From Cryptomeria japonica (taxonomy: Eukaryota > Streptophyta > Pinopsida > Cupressales > Cupressaceae), in contig NC_081413.1 of NCBI RefSeq assembly GCF_030272615.1, forward strand, positions 144,064,476 to 144,128,475: a DNA stretch of 64,000 nt, in the 5' to 3' direction. Shown in pieces: positions 43,389 through 54,838 of this stretch (position 1 is the stretch's first letter; every line of letters begins with the position of its first letter). The notes below the pieces were generated by a model. It was not told the DNA's origin, ran no database searches, and saw only the letters and a program-made list of their open reading frames with translations. Position numbers and translations under genes: made by a program.

Positions 43389-44300
43389 TCAATTGAGGAA
43401 TAGCAATACCAAATCACCTAATATTATGTCCACAAATGAAAATATATCATTTTTTGTGTTATCCCTATGAATGTCAACTAAGGTCAAAATATTCTTTTGA
43501 TCAATATCTAGAGATGCATCATCTTTGCCTAACTTGCGTCCAACAACTAAAGGTGCTATAATAGGTTTACAATTTTCCATATCAAACTTTTTCAACATCT
43601 ATTTAAAAAACTTATCTTGATAAATAATAATTCCATCATCCAATTGAGTAACTTGAAGCACAAGGAAAAAACACATTTCTTCAAACGTAGACATCTCAAA
43701 TTATTTCTACATTTCTTCTACAAACTCTTTTCATAAACTATCAATTCCTCCAAAGATAATATCATGAACATAGACAACAATAATCAATAACTTAATACCT
43801 TCAACTTTGAAATAAATATTATTGTCAGCAATACCTTTCCTGAAATCTTATTGTAACAAATATTTGTCTAGTCTTGCATACCATTCTCTAGGTGCTTGTT
43901 TAAGTCCATACAATGCCTTCTTTGATATGTAAACCATGTCCATATTTTTTGACAGTCTGAATCCATTCAGTTGTTCAATGCACACTTCTTCCAGCTCTCA
44001 ATTAAGAAAAACTAACTTAACATCCATTTGATATACTCTAAAGTTCTTATAAGCAGAAAATGCAAGACATTTTGATAACTTCCATCTTAGCAACAGGGGC
44101 AAAATTTTCTTCAAAATCAATACCTTCTACTTGAGAATAGAATTTACATCCCAATCTCACCTTGTTCCTTGTGACTTGTCCTTATTCATTTAGTTTTTTC
44201 TAGAACACCAACTTTGTTCCTATCACATTCTTGTCCACCGATCTAGGTACCAGTTTCCAAGTTTGATTCTTCAATATCTGATTAAGTTCTTCTTCCATAG
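43389..44300 (-). pseudogene. Element S reverse transcriptase
   Basis: [47 protein letters not shown] and MLKKFDMENCKPIIAPL are copia RT blocks in order. The active-site box near 43770 reads YVHDII, so the first Asp of YVDD is lost. Many stops are present. Confidence 0.85.
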
Positions 44301-44899
44301 TTGTAACCCAAATTTATTCTTTGCTTGCTTCTTCATATGATTTAGGTTTAATAACTAGAAGAAAATAATAATTAGTTTTCTCATTTACCTCTGTAACACT
44401 TCTTCTGTTTTGACCTCCTTTATTATTGTCTCTAATTATTTGATCTTCTGAATGATTCTTCTACACATACTTCAAGATCTTAATCATTTGTTCCACCTCT
44501 TCTCTATCTTCTTCTTCTACTTCATCTAGTTCCTCCTCATTTCTTCCTTCTAGAGAATTATTTTCTTCTACAACAACATGTATGATCTTTAATTCAACTT
44601 CTTAAACAGGTTCGGGAGCAATCTGATCCCATGCTTCACATACTTTCACATTTGTACTCTCCACTATCTTGTTCAATATTTTATTGTAACATCGGTAAGC
44701 CTTGTTGTTCATTATGTATCCCAAGAATATTCCTTCATCATCTTTGGTATCAAACTTTCCAAGATCATTCTCATCTCTTCTGCTATAACACTTACTTTGA
44801 AAGATTCTGAAGTATTTTATAGTAGGTGGTCATCCATACAACAACTCACAAGGTGTCTTTGTATTATTTATCTTTATCTAAACCTTGTTAAGAATTTTT

Positions 44900-45490
44900 A
44901 GTATGCATAGCTTCTTTCTAATAAATGTTAACCAAGTTAGTATCTTTCATCATAGTTCTAGCCATTTCAATAACAATTTTGTTCTTCCTTTCTACCACAC
45001 GATTCTGTTGAGGGGTTCTTAGAGAAAAAAGATGTCTCCTAATGCCATATTTCTCATAGAAATTTTCAAAATCACTTGAATTAAACTTTATACCTCTATT
45101 AGATCTCAAACATTTGATTCTAGCATAAATCTAATTCTCTACCATTGACTTGAAAACTTTAAATCTTTCAAAAGCTTCATATTTTTACCTAAAAAATGTA
45201 ACCCTTGTTATTCTAGAGTAATCATCAATGAGTAGCATAAAATGTCTTTCACCATTGAGTCTGGATGTCCTTGTAGGACCACATAAGTCTATGTGAATTA
45301 TATCCAACGGGTGTGATTTAGAATACTCCTTGTTCTTGAAAATTCTCCTTGTTTGCTTTCCTAACTGACATTCCCTACACACAATGTCAATAGGTTTCAT
45401 AATCCTTAGTAAATCTCTTACTACTTTATAGTTATTGATCATTATCATGTCGTCAAAGTTAACATGTCCCATCCTCTTGGGCCTCAACTA
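44900..45490 (-). pseudogene. Element S integrase
   Basis: KRMGHVNFDDMI and CRECQLGKQTRRIF (zinc region), then HPLDIIHIDLCGPT (first Asp), FMLLIDDYSRITRVTF, LRSNRGIKF where Asp is expected at Asn, and TPQQNRVVERKNK (catalytic Glu). The frame is broken between 45185 and 45110. Confidence 0.85.
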
Positions 45491-45499
45491 GGATTCATA

Positions 45500-45910
45500 A
45501 CTTTGACTCAAATAGCATGTGTTTCCACTTATGTCCTTTATGTAGTAAACATTCCTACTTGTCTTGATTCCTTCTACTACAAGCTTTCCTGTTCTACCTT
45601 TTTTAATCATACATCTATTTTTTGTGAAGACAACTTCATAACCTCTACATCTAACTAAATTTCAATAGACTACGTCTCAATCCCTCTACATAATAAACAC
45701 CATTAGTTTTATGCTTACCATCAATAAAAATGCTTCCTATTCCGCAAATCAATTAGCTTCCTCTCCTGCAAATTTTATAGATTCACCATCATATTTATTC
45801 AAGGTAATAAACTTGTCTTTGTCTCCGATCATGTGATTTGAGCATCTATAATCAATGATCCATGATCTAGGTTCATCGTTAACATGTAGTGCAGCTTCTC
45901 TTTCAGTCTT
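45500..45910 (-). pseudogene. Element S protease
   Basis: SWIIDYRCSNHMIGDKDKF near 45860-45810 is the copia protease start, with DYRC in place of DSGC, so the catalytic triplet is destroyed. GIKTSRNVYYIKDI further on fits the domain's end. Confidence 0.75.
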
Positions 45911-45951
45911 TTGATACATTCTTGATACAATAAGGATTCTTCATTTGAGTC

Positions 45952-46780
45952 TTAAAAATTATCTTCTTCAGATGAGTGTGCTTCCCTAGAATACGAACTC
46001 TTTTTTCTTTTATCTCTATCATCCATTATTCTCTTAAAGTTATTTATTCTATACCTACTTTTCTTTTCACCATCCTCAAACTTTCTGTAATCTTCTTTAT
46101 ATGTGTGTCTTGAAGCATACTGATCAATTAATCCACAATTAAAACATTTCAAGGGTAACTTACCTTTGTACTTCCCAATTCCTCACTTTAGTCTTCTTAA
46201 AATTTTTGCTTCAATCTCATCTAGGTTCTCACTGGTTTCTGGTTCATCTCCTAATATCCTTGAAACATTAAATGTTGCTTCTCTTTGATAGGACTTTATA
46301 TCTTCCATCTCACCAATCTCATTGGAAGACAATGTACTAATAAGATGATCAATTGTGTCGTTGTTCAAGTCATGACATTCTTCAATTGCACACTTCTTTG
46401 GGTTATAGGGTTTTGTCAATGTAAATAGGATCTTTCTAATAATATTGCTCTCTTCAAGTATTCTACCAACCCCTCAGATATCCTCTACTATATCATTTAC
46501 TCTATGTATGTAAATTTCAACACTTTCATCATCAGCCATTCTAAAACCTTCAAACTTCTGCTTCAGGTTCAAGAGTCTTTCTTATTGTGTCTTTGAATTA
46601 TCTTCATATGCATAACTCAACTTGTTCTAGATTCCCTTATCTTTATTCTTTTGACTTTTCCAAAAACTTCATCACTGAGATAGTTGATCAAAATTGTTCC
46701 AGCCTTCGCATTTGCTTCATCAACCTTAATCTCATCCAGAGTTGATGGTCCATTAGGAGGTCGTTGATAACCAGTCTCCA
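45952..46780 (-). pseudogene. Element S gag
   Basis: Starts at about 46778 (NGPSTLDEIKVDEANAKAG). The middle part NNDTIDHLISTLSSNEIGEM (46419-46183) fits the copia gag C-terminal helix region. The knuckle CFNCGLIDQYASRH (46150) has lost its His and last Cys, followed by a basic/acidic tail. Several stops and frameshifts are present. Confidence 0.75.
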
Positions 46781-46930
46781 TTTTCCATTATGCAATGCTT
46801 CCAAATAAAATAACATTCTTTTATTTTAATAGTTGTAGTTTGTTCCATCAAACATCAGAGCCTTAACATGAAGGTCTTGCACCATTTTAGATCTACCTCA
46901 AGCGGTTAAGATTTTCATAGATGAGCCTCA

Positions 46931-46941
46931 TTCTTATACCA
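46931..46941 (-). promoter_or_regulatory. Element S primer binding site, variant
   Basis: Minus strand TGGTATAAGAA, two bases from the LTR. It agrees with TGGTATCAGAG except for C to A and G to A changes and may be decayed. Confidence 0.6.
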
Positions 46942-46943
46942 AT

Positions 46944-48098
46944 TGTTGAACACATAGCAAGACTAAGAGGGGGATGAATCAATCTGGGACTTCAAAAATA
47001 GTTATTAATAAAATTATTCAATATAAACACTTTAACCATCAACACATCAAATAGAAACACATAAACACCTAATATACGTGGAAAACTCAAACAGGGAAAA
47101 ACAATGATGAGATTCTAACTCACAATATGAATAACAATGTTTGTAATATTTTAGGCTTGTAGCTAAGGAACACCAACACCTAAAGGACTTGTAAAACTAA
47201 AGTGCACTACCTTAGGCAAGATACAAAGGACTTGTGCAGTTGAAGAACACTTCTTGAGGACAAGATACAAACTGTTGCCAAAGGACTCACTATCAATCAA
47301 CAACAAATAAAATAGTTGAATTGAAATTGAGAAGGATTCTCCTGATCATGAAATTATCCTTTAACAGTAATCAAGTGACCAATAACATGACAAACATTTC
47401 TGACAATCTGCACTATCACAAGACTATGTCTGATAGAATTTATCAGCTTCAAAGTTCTTCCCAAGTTGGCTTTTGCATCACCACAAACTCAAATCTACCT
47501 AGAAATCATTCAAATACATTTCTCACACAATTCTCACACAATTATCACACAACTCACTTCTCATCCATACTCAATTCATCCTTCCGCTCATCTTATATAT
47601 GAGATACAACATTGAAATCCTAAACAAGGGTCAACCAAGATAGTATTACATAAAATAAGCTACCTGAACCAAACAAACTTATATTGATCCACTCTAGGAG
47701 AAAGAGAGAACCGAAAAATTTCATAATACATCATCCCATGAACAAGTCGACAATCCACACATGCTAGCACATATTCCAAAGGACATTACAAAACATAACA
47801 TGTATATATAATCAATCAGTTAGCCATATAATCACTTCTAATGCAAAATAATCCATGTAGATATCCACAAACCAAAGTGAAACCCAAATAATCACCTCAA
47901 CACATCTTCCAGCACATATCTGGACCAAAAGAACATGATTTACTAAACCACAATGCAATTAACATCATATCAAAAGAGCACCAAAGGATTTCCAAACCAT
48001 CCTAAATACAAGATGACACAACCAACACCAAAAGAGTATCCAGACCAAACTTTATCCAGATAACCAAGGTATGACAAAGCATACCTAGACCAATATCC
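46944..48098 (-). repeat. Element S 5' LTR, main part
   Basis: Aligns with 41194 onward (TGTTGAACAC, GAGATACAACATTGAAATCC, CACATGCTAGCACATATTCC). Interrupted at 48098 by N2 and resumes at 54739. Confidence 0.85.
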
Positions 48099-48885
48099 TG
48101 TTAGGATTCCCACAGATACTGAGAGGGGGGGGGGGGGGTGAATCAGTATCTAACCGGTGAATTGAATTTCTTAACTTAAAACATGTAGAACATATTATAA
48201 CAGTGTATCAGTATGCAAGAAATAATGCAATAAATAGAATTAAAAGCAACCACATGAAAAACAAACCATAACACAATGTTTTAATGAGGAAACTCAATGT
48301 GGGAAAAACCTCGGTGGGATTTGTGACCCACAATATTCACTTACTGGCCAATAAGAGAATATTACTACTACAAGAGGGGCCTGCACATGTAGGAAGGCCA
48401 ACTGCCTAGAGCTCACTGCTCAATGGGAAGTCTCACTGACTTACAATGATGGATTATATAAATCCAGTATCTTGTACTGCTTTAGAATATCATCTATAAT
48501 GCCAGATCCAGTACTGGTTGCTGCTCTGCTTCTTACATAAACCCTTAACCTATAATTTGCATAATAGGTATACCTTATTTCACCTAAATATATTCCTTTC
48601 ACTTGCTTACAAATGTTCTATAATGATCTCTCATATATAAGAGTCATTTTACAATGATGCCAAGTCGGCTTACAAAGATTTTACAATAATAAACAAAATA
48701 TAATATAACAAAATCCTGTCGGCCTCTGTGCCAGTATGCTTCCTTTCTCTGCTGGTGTTGGTGGTCTGAGTGCCGGTGTAGAGTCTGGTCTTGCTAGTGC
48801 TGGTGCCATAGGATTGTAAGGTTGTCATCAATGACAAAACCTTCAATCATCTACAATGTCTCATTGGAGTGTGCATATGCCAACA
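48099..48885 (-). repeat. N2 3' LTR (left copy)
   Basis: Plus strand TGTTAGGATTCCCACAG to CATATGCCAACA. Contains AGATACTGA and TCAGTATCT flanking a run of 14 G residues (48125-48138). Confidence 0.92.
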
Positions 48886-49060
48886 ATCTCCCCCTTTGGC
48901 ATTGATGGCAATGTTCATGAGAAAATTCAAAAGTGTATCCAAAACTTGTAGTCCAAAAATGTTTCCAAAAATATAAGAACTCCCCCTGAGCAGATAAGTC
49001 TTTTGCTGGTTATTTTCTCATACTACTACTCCCCCTTTGGCATCAATGACAAAGGTTGTC
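48886..49060 (-). promoter_or_regulatory. N2 multiple polypurine tract zone
   Basis: Minus strand GCCAAAGGGGGAGAT at the LTR edge, then TCAGGGGGAGTTC (48978) and GCCAAAGGGGGAGTAG (49028). The CATCAATGCCAAAGGGGG block at the edge is shared with N1 base for base. Confidence 0.78.
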
Positions 49061-49087
49061 AAGATGTCAGTAGAGCTGTAGTCTCAA

Positions 49088-52000
49088 CTTTGTAACTGGG
49101 TGGTTACAATTTGAAAAAGATCTCCCAAAATCAAGTTTATACTTTTCATAAACTTCTTGCTGTCCTTTATTGTTGTCCCTATTCTTTGAATTGTACCGGT
49201 GAGGTGCTGCATATACTCTGCTAGTGTTTTCTATCCCTGTACCAGTGCCTCATATATTTCCTTCTGTAATGATGCTAGATAGTCCAATCTTGAACTCAGT
49301 CTTAGTCTCAAATTTTTTGCCTTGTTTACTATTCTCTCCTTTTCTCTTTCTAACTTAAGTAATTCTTCCTCAAAACTTGTTATCCTTTGCTCAAAAATTG
49401 ATAGTGTATTAGGTGAGTTAACAAAATTGTCTGCAAGTTTATTGATTTCATCCTGTACCTTGCTCATTTTCTTATCTATGTCTACTGTCAAAAAGTTTGT
49501 CTTGCAAGTATCTTTGTATAGAGTTTTGAATTCCTTCAATAAGTTACATAGTTCCGGTAGAAGTGTGTCCAATTCCCTAGTACACTTCTTTATCTGATCT
49601 TCAAAGAATTTTTGCTTTTCAATTTCTAACTTATCCTTCAATGTCTCTTCCTTTATTTGTTCAACAGTCACTGTGTTCTCAGTGATGTATTTACACAAAG
49701 TTTCAAGTTGGCTTAAAGAATCCTTATTGTCTATGTTACAATTAGGAGCTATCATCTTCAAAATTGGGATTGTGTCATCTATAGCTTTATAAGCCCGTGA
49801 ACTACAATCTGTTATCTTTTTGATGGAGTCCAAAAGTACTTCAGTTACATTTGTTGATTTGTAGCCTGTTGAGGAGGAACCAACATTCTAAATTCCTCCG
49901 GTGGAGGAAGTAACCAAGCTTGCAGTGACCTCTGGTAGGTCAGTCTGTGTTTCCTTTTCTTTAAGCAATGGTTTTTGATCTTCTCCTGTTGCTGGTGGCA
50001 CTATTTCCATGTGAACCTGTTCCTGTTCTGGAGCCTGTTGCTCTTCTTGTCTCTCTATTTGTTGCTCTATTTTAGTCTCAGTATGAGTCTCTACCTATTG
50101 CTCTACATTATCAACTTCAACTTTTCTTTCAGTATTGTCAATGCTGTTAGTTGCCGGTAGCTCACTAGCTATATCTGTCTTGCTGGTTGTATCTTTGTCT
50201 ATCACAATGTTGACCTTTTGTGTATCAACATCAACTGTGTATAGTACCTCAGGGTTAGGATTTGTATCCTCTATATCCATACTCTCATCTGTCAGTTGAT
50301 CTTAAGTAGTTGTTATCGGTGATGTAATTGGAGGCGGTGGGAGTAAGTTGTCTTTTACTTTGATGCTCGAAGGTCCACCAACCTTTCGTTTTCCTTTGTC
50401 CTTCTCCTTCTGGTATACCTTTTATAGTTTGGGGTTCCTGTACTCTTCCTATTTTTCTTTCTCAACAAGGAATATGTCCCATGCATTTTTTGTTTACTCT
50501 GTTACTTCATTCACTCTTCCAACCATTAATGCAATATGCCGGTGTGCAGTAGAGAATACTGACCGGTTGGCTTCTGCAATTAAGTTATCTATCTCCTTAG
50601 GTGAGTTTATTGGGTAAACAACAAGTAACTTTTCAATTTTGATTTTCTTATCAAGCTCTACAACAGCTTGTCTTCTTGCTTCCAGTCTTTTGAACAATTC
50701 ATCTAGTAGATCATCTATCACTTCCATTAAGAACTTCTTATAGATGTCCATGTGTAAAATGACACTGTTTTCAACTTGTTCTTTTTCATCTGCTGACAGT
50801 GTATCATAGACCTTTCCTATGTTCTTGAGTTTCCCTTCTTCTGTGATTTCATATAGCAATTTGTTAAGAGGGGCCATGTTTTGTTTAGTCTTCTTCTTCT
50901 TTGGTGTCAACTTTTTCTTTGGTGTTTTCTTTCTAACCGGAGACCTCACTACCTGTTGTTTTTGTCTAGTCCTTCTAGGTGAAGGTGTGGATGCCGGTGA
51001 AGGATCCCTTTTCCTTACAACTCTTTTGAAAGTTGCAGGCATGTCACTCTCCGAAGAAGTAGCTACCGGTGATAGGCGAGTCTCAAGTTGTAGAGTTCCT
51101 AACTCATCCTCAGTGATACCGGTTTGTTTCAGTACATCTTCTTTAATAACCTTAGCCTATCTAGAACCTCTTCTCACAATTGCTTCAACCTTTTTCACTC
51201 TCTTCTTAGATTGAATTTGTTTTTCTATGGTCTCAACACTACCAAATACTTATTCCTTTGGTTCATTTGGTGCTTCTAGAAGTGCTTTAGCATAAGTCTC
51301 AATTATATGATCATCTATCTCATAACCCATCTCTGTTACCTAAATTGTTCTTGGGATGACTGCTTCCATCCAGATCTCATCCTTTTTGATTACAAAACAT
51401 ATATCATCCTTGTATTTGTTGACAATTTTCTGTGATAGTCTGATTCTTTTGTTCATCCCAACCTTTAGTGCTTGAAAATAGTCATGAATATTCTTTTCTT
51501 TGTTTTCACCCATGTTATTGAATAGGTTTGGTAACTGTTTTCCTACCGGTATATCAAATCCAAGGTTCTTATTGCCTATACCGGGAACCTGTTTGGTTAT
51601 GTGTAGCATCAAGCATACAAGTAGATTTCCAAATATAAAAGTTCTTTTCTTATCCTTCTTGATTTTGCCTAAGTTATCAATCAACTCATCTTTTAACCAT
51701 TCACATACATGAATTTTTACATTGTCTTTAACCATGTCATAAGCACTCTTAATGCATAAACTGGAAACTGAGTTAATTCTGTTTGCATGAGTTTCTTTGT
51801 ACCCTAAAATCATGCTAACAAATCTCACATTTATATCAGTCACATCATTAACCCTTAGAGACCTTCTGTCTGATGTTGCACCAGTTAAGTTCATTACTAG
51901 GTCATTGGAGACCTTCTTAGTTTTGTCTGGTCTATTACCGATGGAAGGTAACTCTATTACTACTTTCACAGCTTCCTTTGTAATTTTGTGTACTGAATCA

Positions 52001-52377
52001 AGACAAAAGAATGAACCATGTACCTTGCTTAAAACTATCCTAATCACCTCCTTGGGAAATTCAGGAATGCAAAGGATTTCAGTGAATCCTAGGGTTTCAA
52101 CAATTTTATGTTCAGGTTTTACATTACCGGAATTGTCACATATAACAGTCTTATACATGGTTTTAATTTCTTCATCTCCTAATTCCTCTATGTTGCAAGG
52201 AATATATATTTGGGGATCTTCTGCGAAAACAACTCCTTTTGGAATTTGGGAAAAAGCACCTACATTGTCATCTTTCTTAGCTACCTCGGGAACTAGCTGA
52301 AATACGGGCCTAGGGCATTTTATAACCTCGACTACTATAGGGTTTGCTATGAATTCAGGTGCAAAGGAGGATGCCAT
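49088..52377 (-). pseudogene. N2 ORF2: about 1,095-codon protein of unknown function
   Basis: One minus-strand frame from MASSFAPEF (52377) to a stop near 49088, interrupted by about ten in-frame stops (for example 51340, 51160, 50494, 50095, 49231), mostly TAG. The first 345 codons are open and form the N-terminal domain shared with N1: VIRIVLSKVHG, NLTGATSDRR, ANRINSVSSLCIKSAYDMV, IFGNLLVCLMLHI and NKYKDDICFVI. Then a basic Pro/Lys region (TPKKKLTPKKKKTKQ), a helical segment, an acidic Gln/Glu region and a C-terminal coiled coil (49833-49231). No enzymatic motif recognised. Confidence 0.78.
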
Positions 52378-52437
52378 GATGATAAATACCTTTTTTTGCC
52401 TTTGGATGGATTGATTGCTGAAGTGCTTTGCCTCTTT

Positions 52438-52527
52438 GCTCGAAATCCCTTAGCTTTGCAAATTTCACACTCTTTGAATGTTTGAAATCTCGGTGAAATA
52501 AAATGGAGCCAAAACCACAAATTTATA
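52438..52527 (-). promoter_or_regulatory. Candidate internal promoter for N2 ORF2
   Basis: Minus strand TATAAAT at 52521-52527, about 145 bases before the ORF2 ATG, then TTTCGAGCAAAGA at about 52447 and AAAAAGGTATTTATC just before the ATG. The same three elements occur in the same order in N1. Confidence 0.5.
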
Positions 52528-52721
52528 ATGTTTTTTTGCCATCTACCACATTTAATACATGTCAGTTAAGTAGTCACTTAACATTGTCTGCCGGTATAGA
52601 AGTAATTTCCAACTTCTCACCATTAACTGAGGGAATTATAGCATATGTCTCATTGATTGCCAAACCCTCAAGAAAGTTTTCTTCAATTTGATGAAGAGTT
52701 TCTTGCCGGTGGAGTATTACT

Positions 52722-53872
52722 CTATCCTGCCGGTGAAGTGTTGATTGGTTCTACTAGTGGAGGAGTATTCCCAACAATATTTAGGTTAGACTTTCTAATC
52801 CATTGTTTTGAGAATTCTTGCTTAACCTTTTCAACTTTTTCTTTTCCTTTCAAACTAGAACTTTTGTTGTCTTCCGGTGATCCTTTACTTCTACAGAATT
52901 TTGCAATATGCCCAATCTTGTTACATGCATAACAAGTCACATTATTCTTCTGAATAGCTTTCCCATAACCTATGTCAGTTTGCATTCTACATTGATTAGA
53001 TAGGTGTCCAAATCTTCCACAAACATAACATCTCACATTCATTTTGCAATTTTAAGAGTTGTGACCAACTTTGTTGCATTTTGAACATTGACCGGTGGGT
53101 GTGTCGATATTCTGATAATTTATAGATTTACATTCATTTGCTCTATGACCATACTTATTACAGTTAAAGCATTTTCCATTGAATTTATAGGCATTAGGTT
53201 GCTTTACTGATTTGCTATGATCCTGAATGTTTGCTGTACTGGAGCTTTCAGCAACTTCAAAGCCAATTCCAGAAGTGCCACCTTTAGGTTTTTGATTCTT
53301 CAGCAAGTTGCCAAGTTCCTCTGAGCTTTTCTTGAATTTCTCTTTATGTTGATTTTCAGTATCTAGTTCTCTTTCTATGAATTTCTCTTTATGTTGATTT
53401 TCAGTATCTAGTTCTCTTTCTAAGACTTCTTTCTGCCTCATTAGTTCATTTGAGTCATTTTGAGTGTGCATCAGATCTATCTTCAACAAATCATTTTCAT
53501 AACTAAGTCTTGTGTTCTCATTTGTTGCATCACTTAGCCTTCTGGTCAAATATTCTTCATTCTTCTTTCTATCATCAATTTCTTTACAAAATCTCATAGT
53601 CATATCCTACATCTCATTCTTTGTTGTCATGTTCTCTTGTTTCAACTTGTTTATCATATCATTAAGAGTTTCTTTTTCATCATTCTCATTTTGCATCTTT
53701 TCACAAAGTTCTCTTCTCTTATTTCTTGAAATAGTAAGATTTTCTTGAAGTGCTTGAATAATATCCTGGGCTGCCTTTAGATCATCTTCTAATTTGATAT
53801 TTTTCAATTTCTCTGCATCATATTCTGAGAGAGTTGCTTCTAGTTGCTTCATCAAATTTTCCATCTCTATCG
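52722..53872 (-). pseudogene. N2 gag-like coiled-coil protein with four zinc knuckles
   Basis: About 380 codons from MENLMKQLEATLSEYDAEKL, 50 bases after the primer site, with in-frame TAG near 53604 and TAA near 53049. Coiled coil covers the first 210 residues and includes a duplicated 15-residue unit (ERELDTENQHKEKF, twice). Knuckles: CFNCNKYGHRANEC, CSKCNKVGHNS-stop-NC, CYVCGRFGHLSNQC and CYACNKIGHIAKFC, all canonical apart from the stop. The tail KVEKVKQEFSKQWIRKS matches N1. It probably binds element RNA. A longer open frame continues upstream into the LTR but that part is unlikely to be translated. Confidence 0.82.
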
Positions 53873-53920
53873 ATGTCAAGATCTTCCTCAAGTTGTTAGG
53901 CTTCTGTAAATAGAGGACCA

Positions 53921-53933
53921 AGCTCTGATACCA
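53921..53933 (-). promoter_or_regulatory. N2 primer binding site
   Basis: Minus strand TGGTATCAGAGCT, two bases from the LTR end at 53936. Confidence 0.9.
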
Positions 53934-53935
53934 AT

Positions 53936-54733
53936 TGTTAGGATTCCCATAGATACTGAGAGGGGGGGGTGAATTAGTATCTAACCGGTGAATTGAATTT
54001 CTTAACTTAAAACATGTAGAACATATTATAACAGTGTACTGATATGCAAGAAATAATGCAATAAACAAAATTATAAGCAACCACATGAAAAACACACTAT
54101 AACACAATGTTTTAACGAGGAAACCCGGTGTGGGAAAAACCTCAGTGGGATTTGTGACCCACAATATTCACTTACTGGCCAATAAGAGAATATTACTGCT
54201 ACAAGAGGGGCCTGCACATGCAGGAAGGCCAACTGCCTAGAGCTCACTGCTCAATGGGAAGTCTCAATGACTTACAATGATGGATTATATAAATCCAGTA
54301 TCTTGTACTGCTTTAGAATAGCATCTATAATGCCAGATCCAGTACCGGTTGCTACTCTACTTCTTACATAAACCCTTAACCTATAATTTGCATAATAGGT
54401 CTGCCTTATTTCGCCTAAATATATTCCTTTCACTTGCTTACAAATGTTCTATAATGATCTCTCATATATAAGAGTCATTTTACAATGATGCCAAGTCGAC
54501 TTACAAAGATTTTACAATAATAAACAAAATATAATATAACAAAAATCCTGTCGGCCTCTGTGTCGGTATGCTTCCTTTCTCTACCGGTGCTAGTGGTCTG
54601 AGTGCCGGTGTAGAGTCTGATCTTTCTAGTGCCGGTGTAATGCCTTGCCGGTGCCATAGGATTGTAAGGTTTTCATCAATGACAAAACCTTCAATCACCT
54701 ATAATGTCTCATTAGAGTGTGCATATGCTAACA
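53936..54733 (-). repeat. N2 5' LTR (right copy)
   Basis: Plus strand TGTTAGGATTCCCATAG to CATATGCTAACA, closely matching 48099-48885, with a shorter G run and extra GCCGGTG words near 54640. Confidence 0.92.
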
Positions 54734-54738
54734 TATCC

Positions 54739-54838
54739 ATGCAAATAACTAGGTATAATAAAGCATACCTATACCAATATCCATCCGAATAACCAGGTTT
54801 GACATCAATAACAACCATACAAGTTCATTCTTCTAACA
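54739..54838 (-). repeat. Element S 5' LTR, end part
   Basis: Continues the LTR split at 48098 (GGTTTGACATCAATAACAAC, CTTCTAACA). It holds a second copy of a 47-base unit (AAAGCATACCTATACCAATA) whose first copy lies just left of N2. The left LTR of S has one. Confidence 0.82.

Larger units (their letters stand above)
48099..54733 (-). mobile_element. N2: second non-autonomous element of the N1 type
   Basis: 6.6 kb with 787- and 798-bp LTRs and an exact 5-bp duplication TATCC (48094-48098 and 54734-54738) inside the 5' LTR of element S. On the minus strand: LTR, primer site TGGTATCAGAGCT, zinc-knuckle gag-like gene, ORF2, polypurine zone, LTR. Gene order, domain layout and ORF2 sequence are homologous to N1, but LTR sequences differ apart from short terminal blocks. 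No pol domain is present. ORF2 retains a single frame with many stops and no obvious indel, suggesting decay mainly by substitution. Confidence 0.9.
41194..54838 (-). mobile_element. Element S: Sirevirus-like Ty1/copia retrotransposon, decayed, with N2 nested in its 5' LTR
   Basis: Minus-strand copia element: 5' LTR 46944-48098 plus 54739-54838, primer-like site 46931, gag, protease, integrase, reverse transcriptase, RNase H, polypurine zone, 3' LTR 41194-42374. LTR ends (TGTTGAACAC, CTTCTAACA), the AAAGGGGGAGAT tract and repeated tracts are Sirevirus-like and resemble those of N1 and N2. Every domain has stops, and catalytic residues are lost in protease, integrase and RT. It lies inside an older related LTR, with no clear target duplication (AAAAT and CATAT). 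Confidence 0.85.

Noticed and set aside
53607-54164. N2 gag frame beginning inside the LTR
   Set aside because: The open frame extends through the primer site into U5. Translation is more likely from the ATG at about 53872, which begins the coiled coil.
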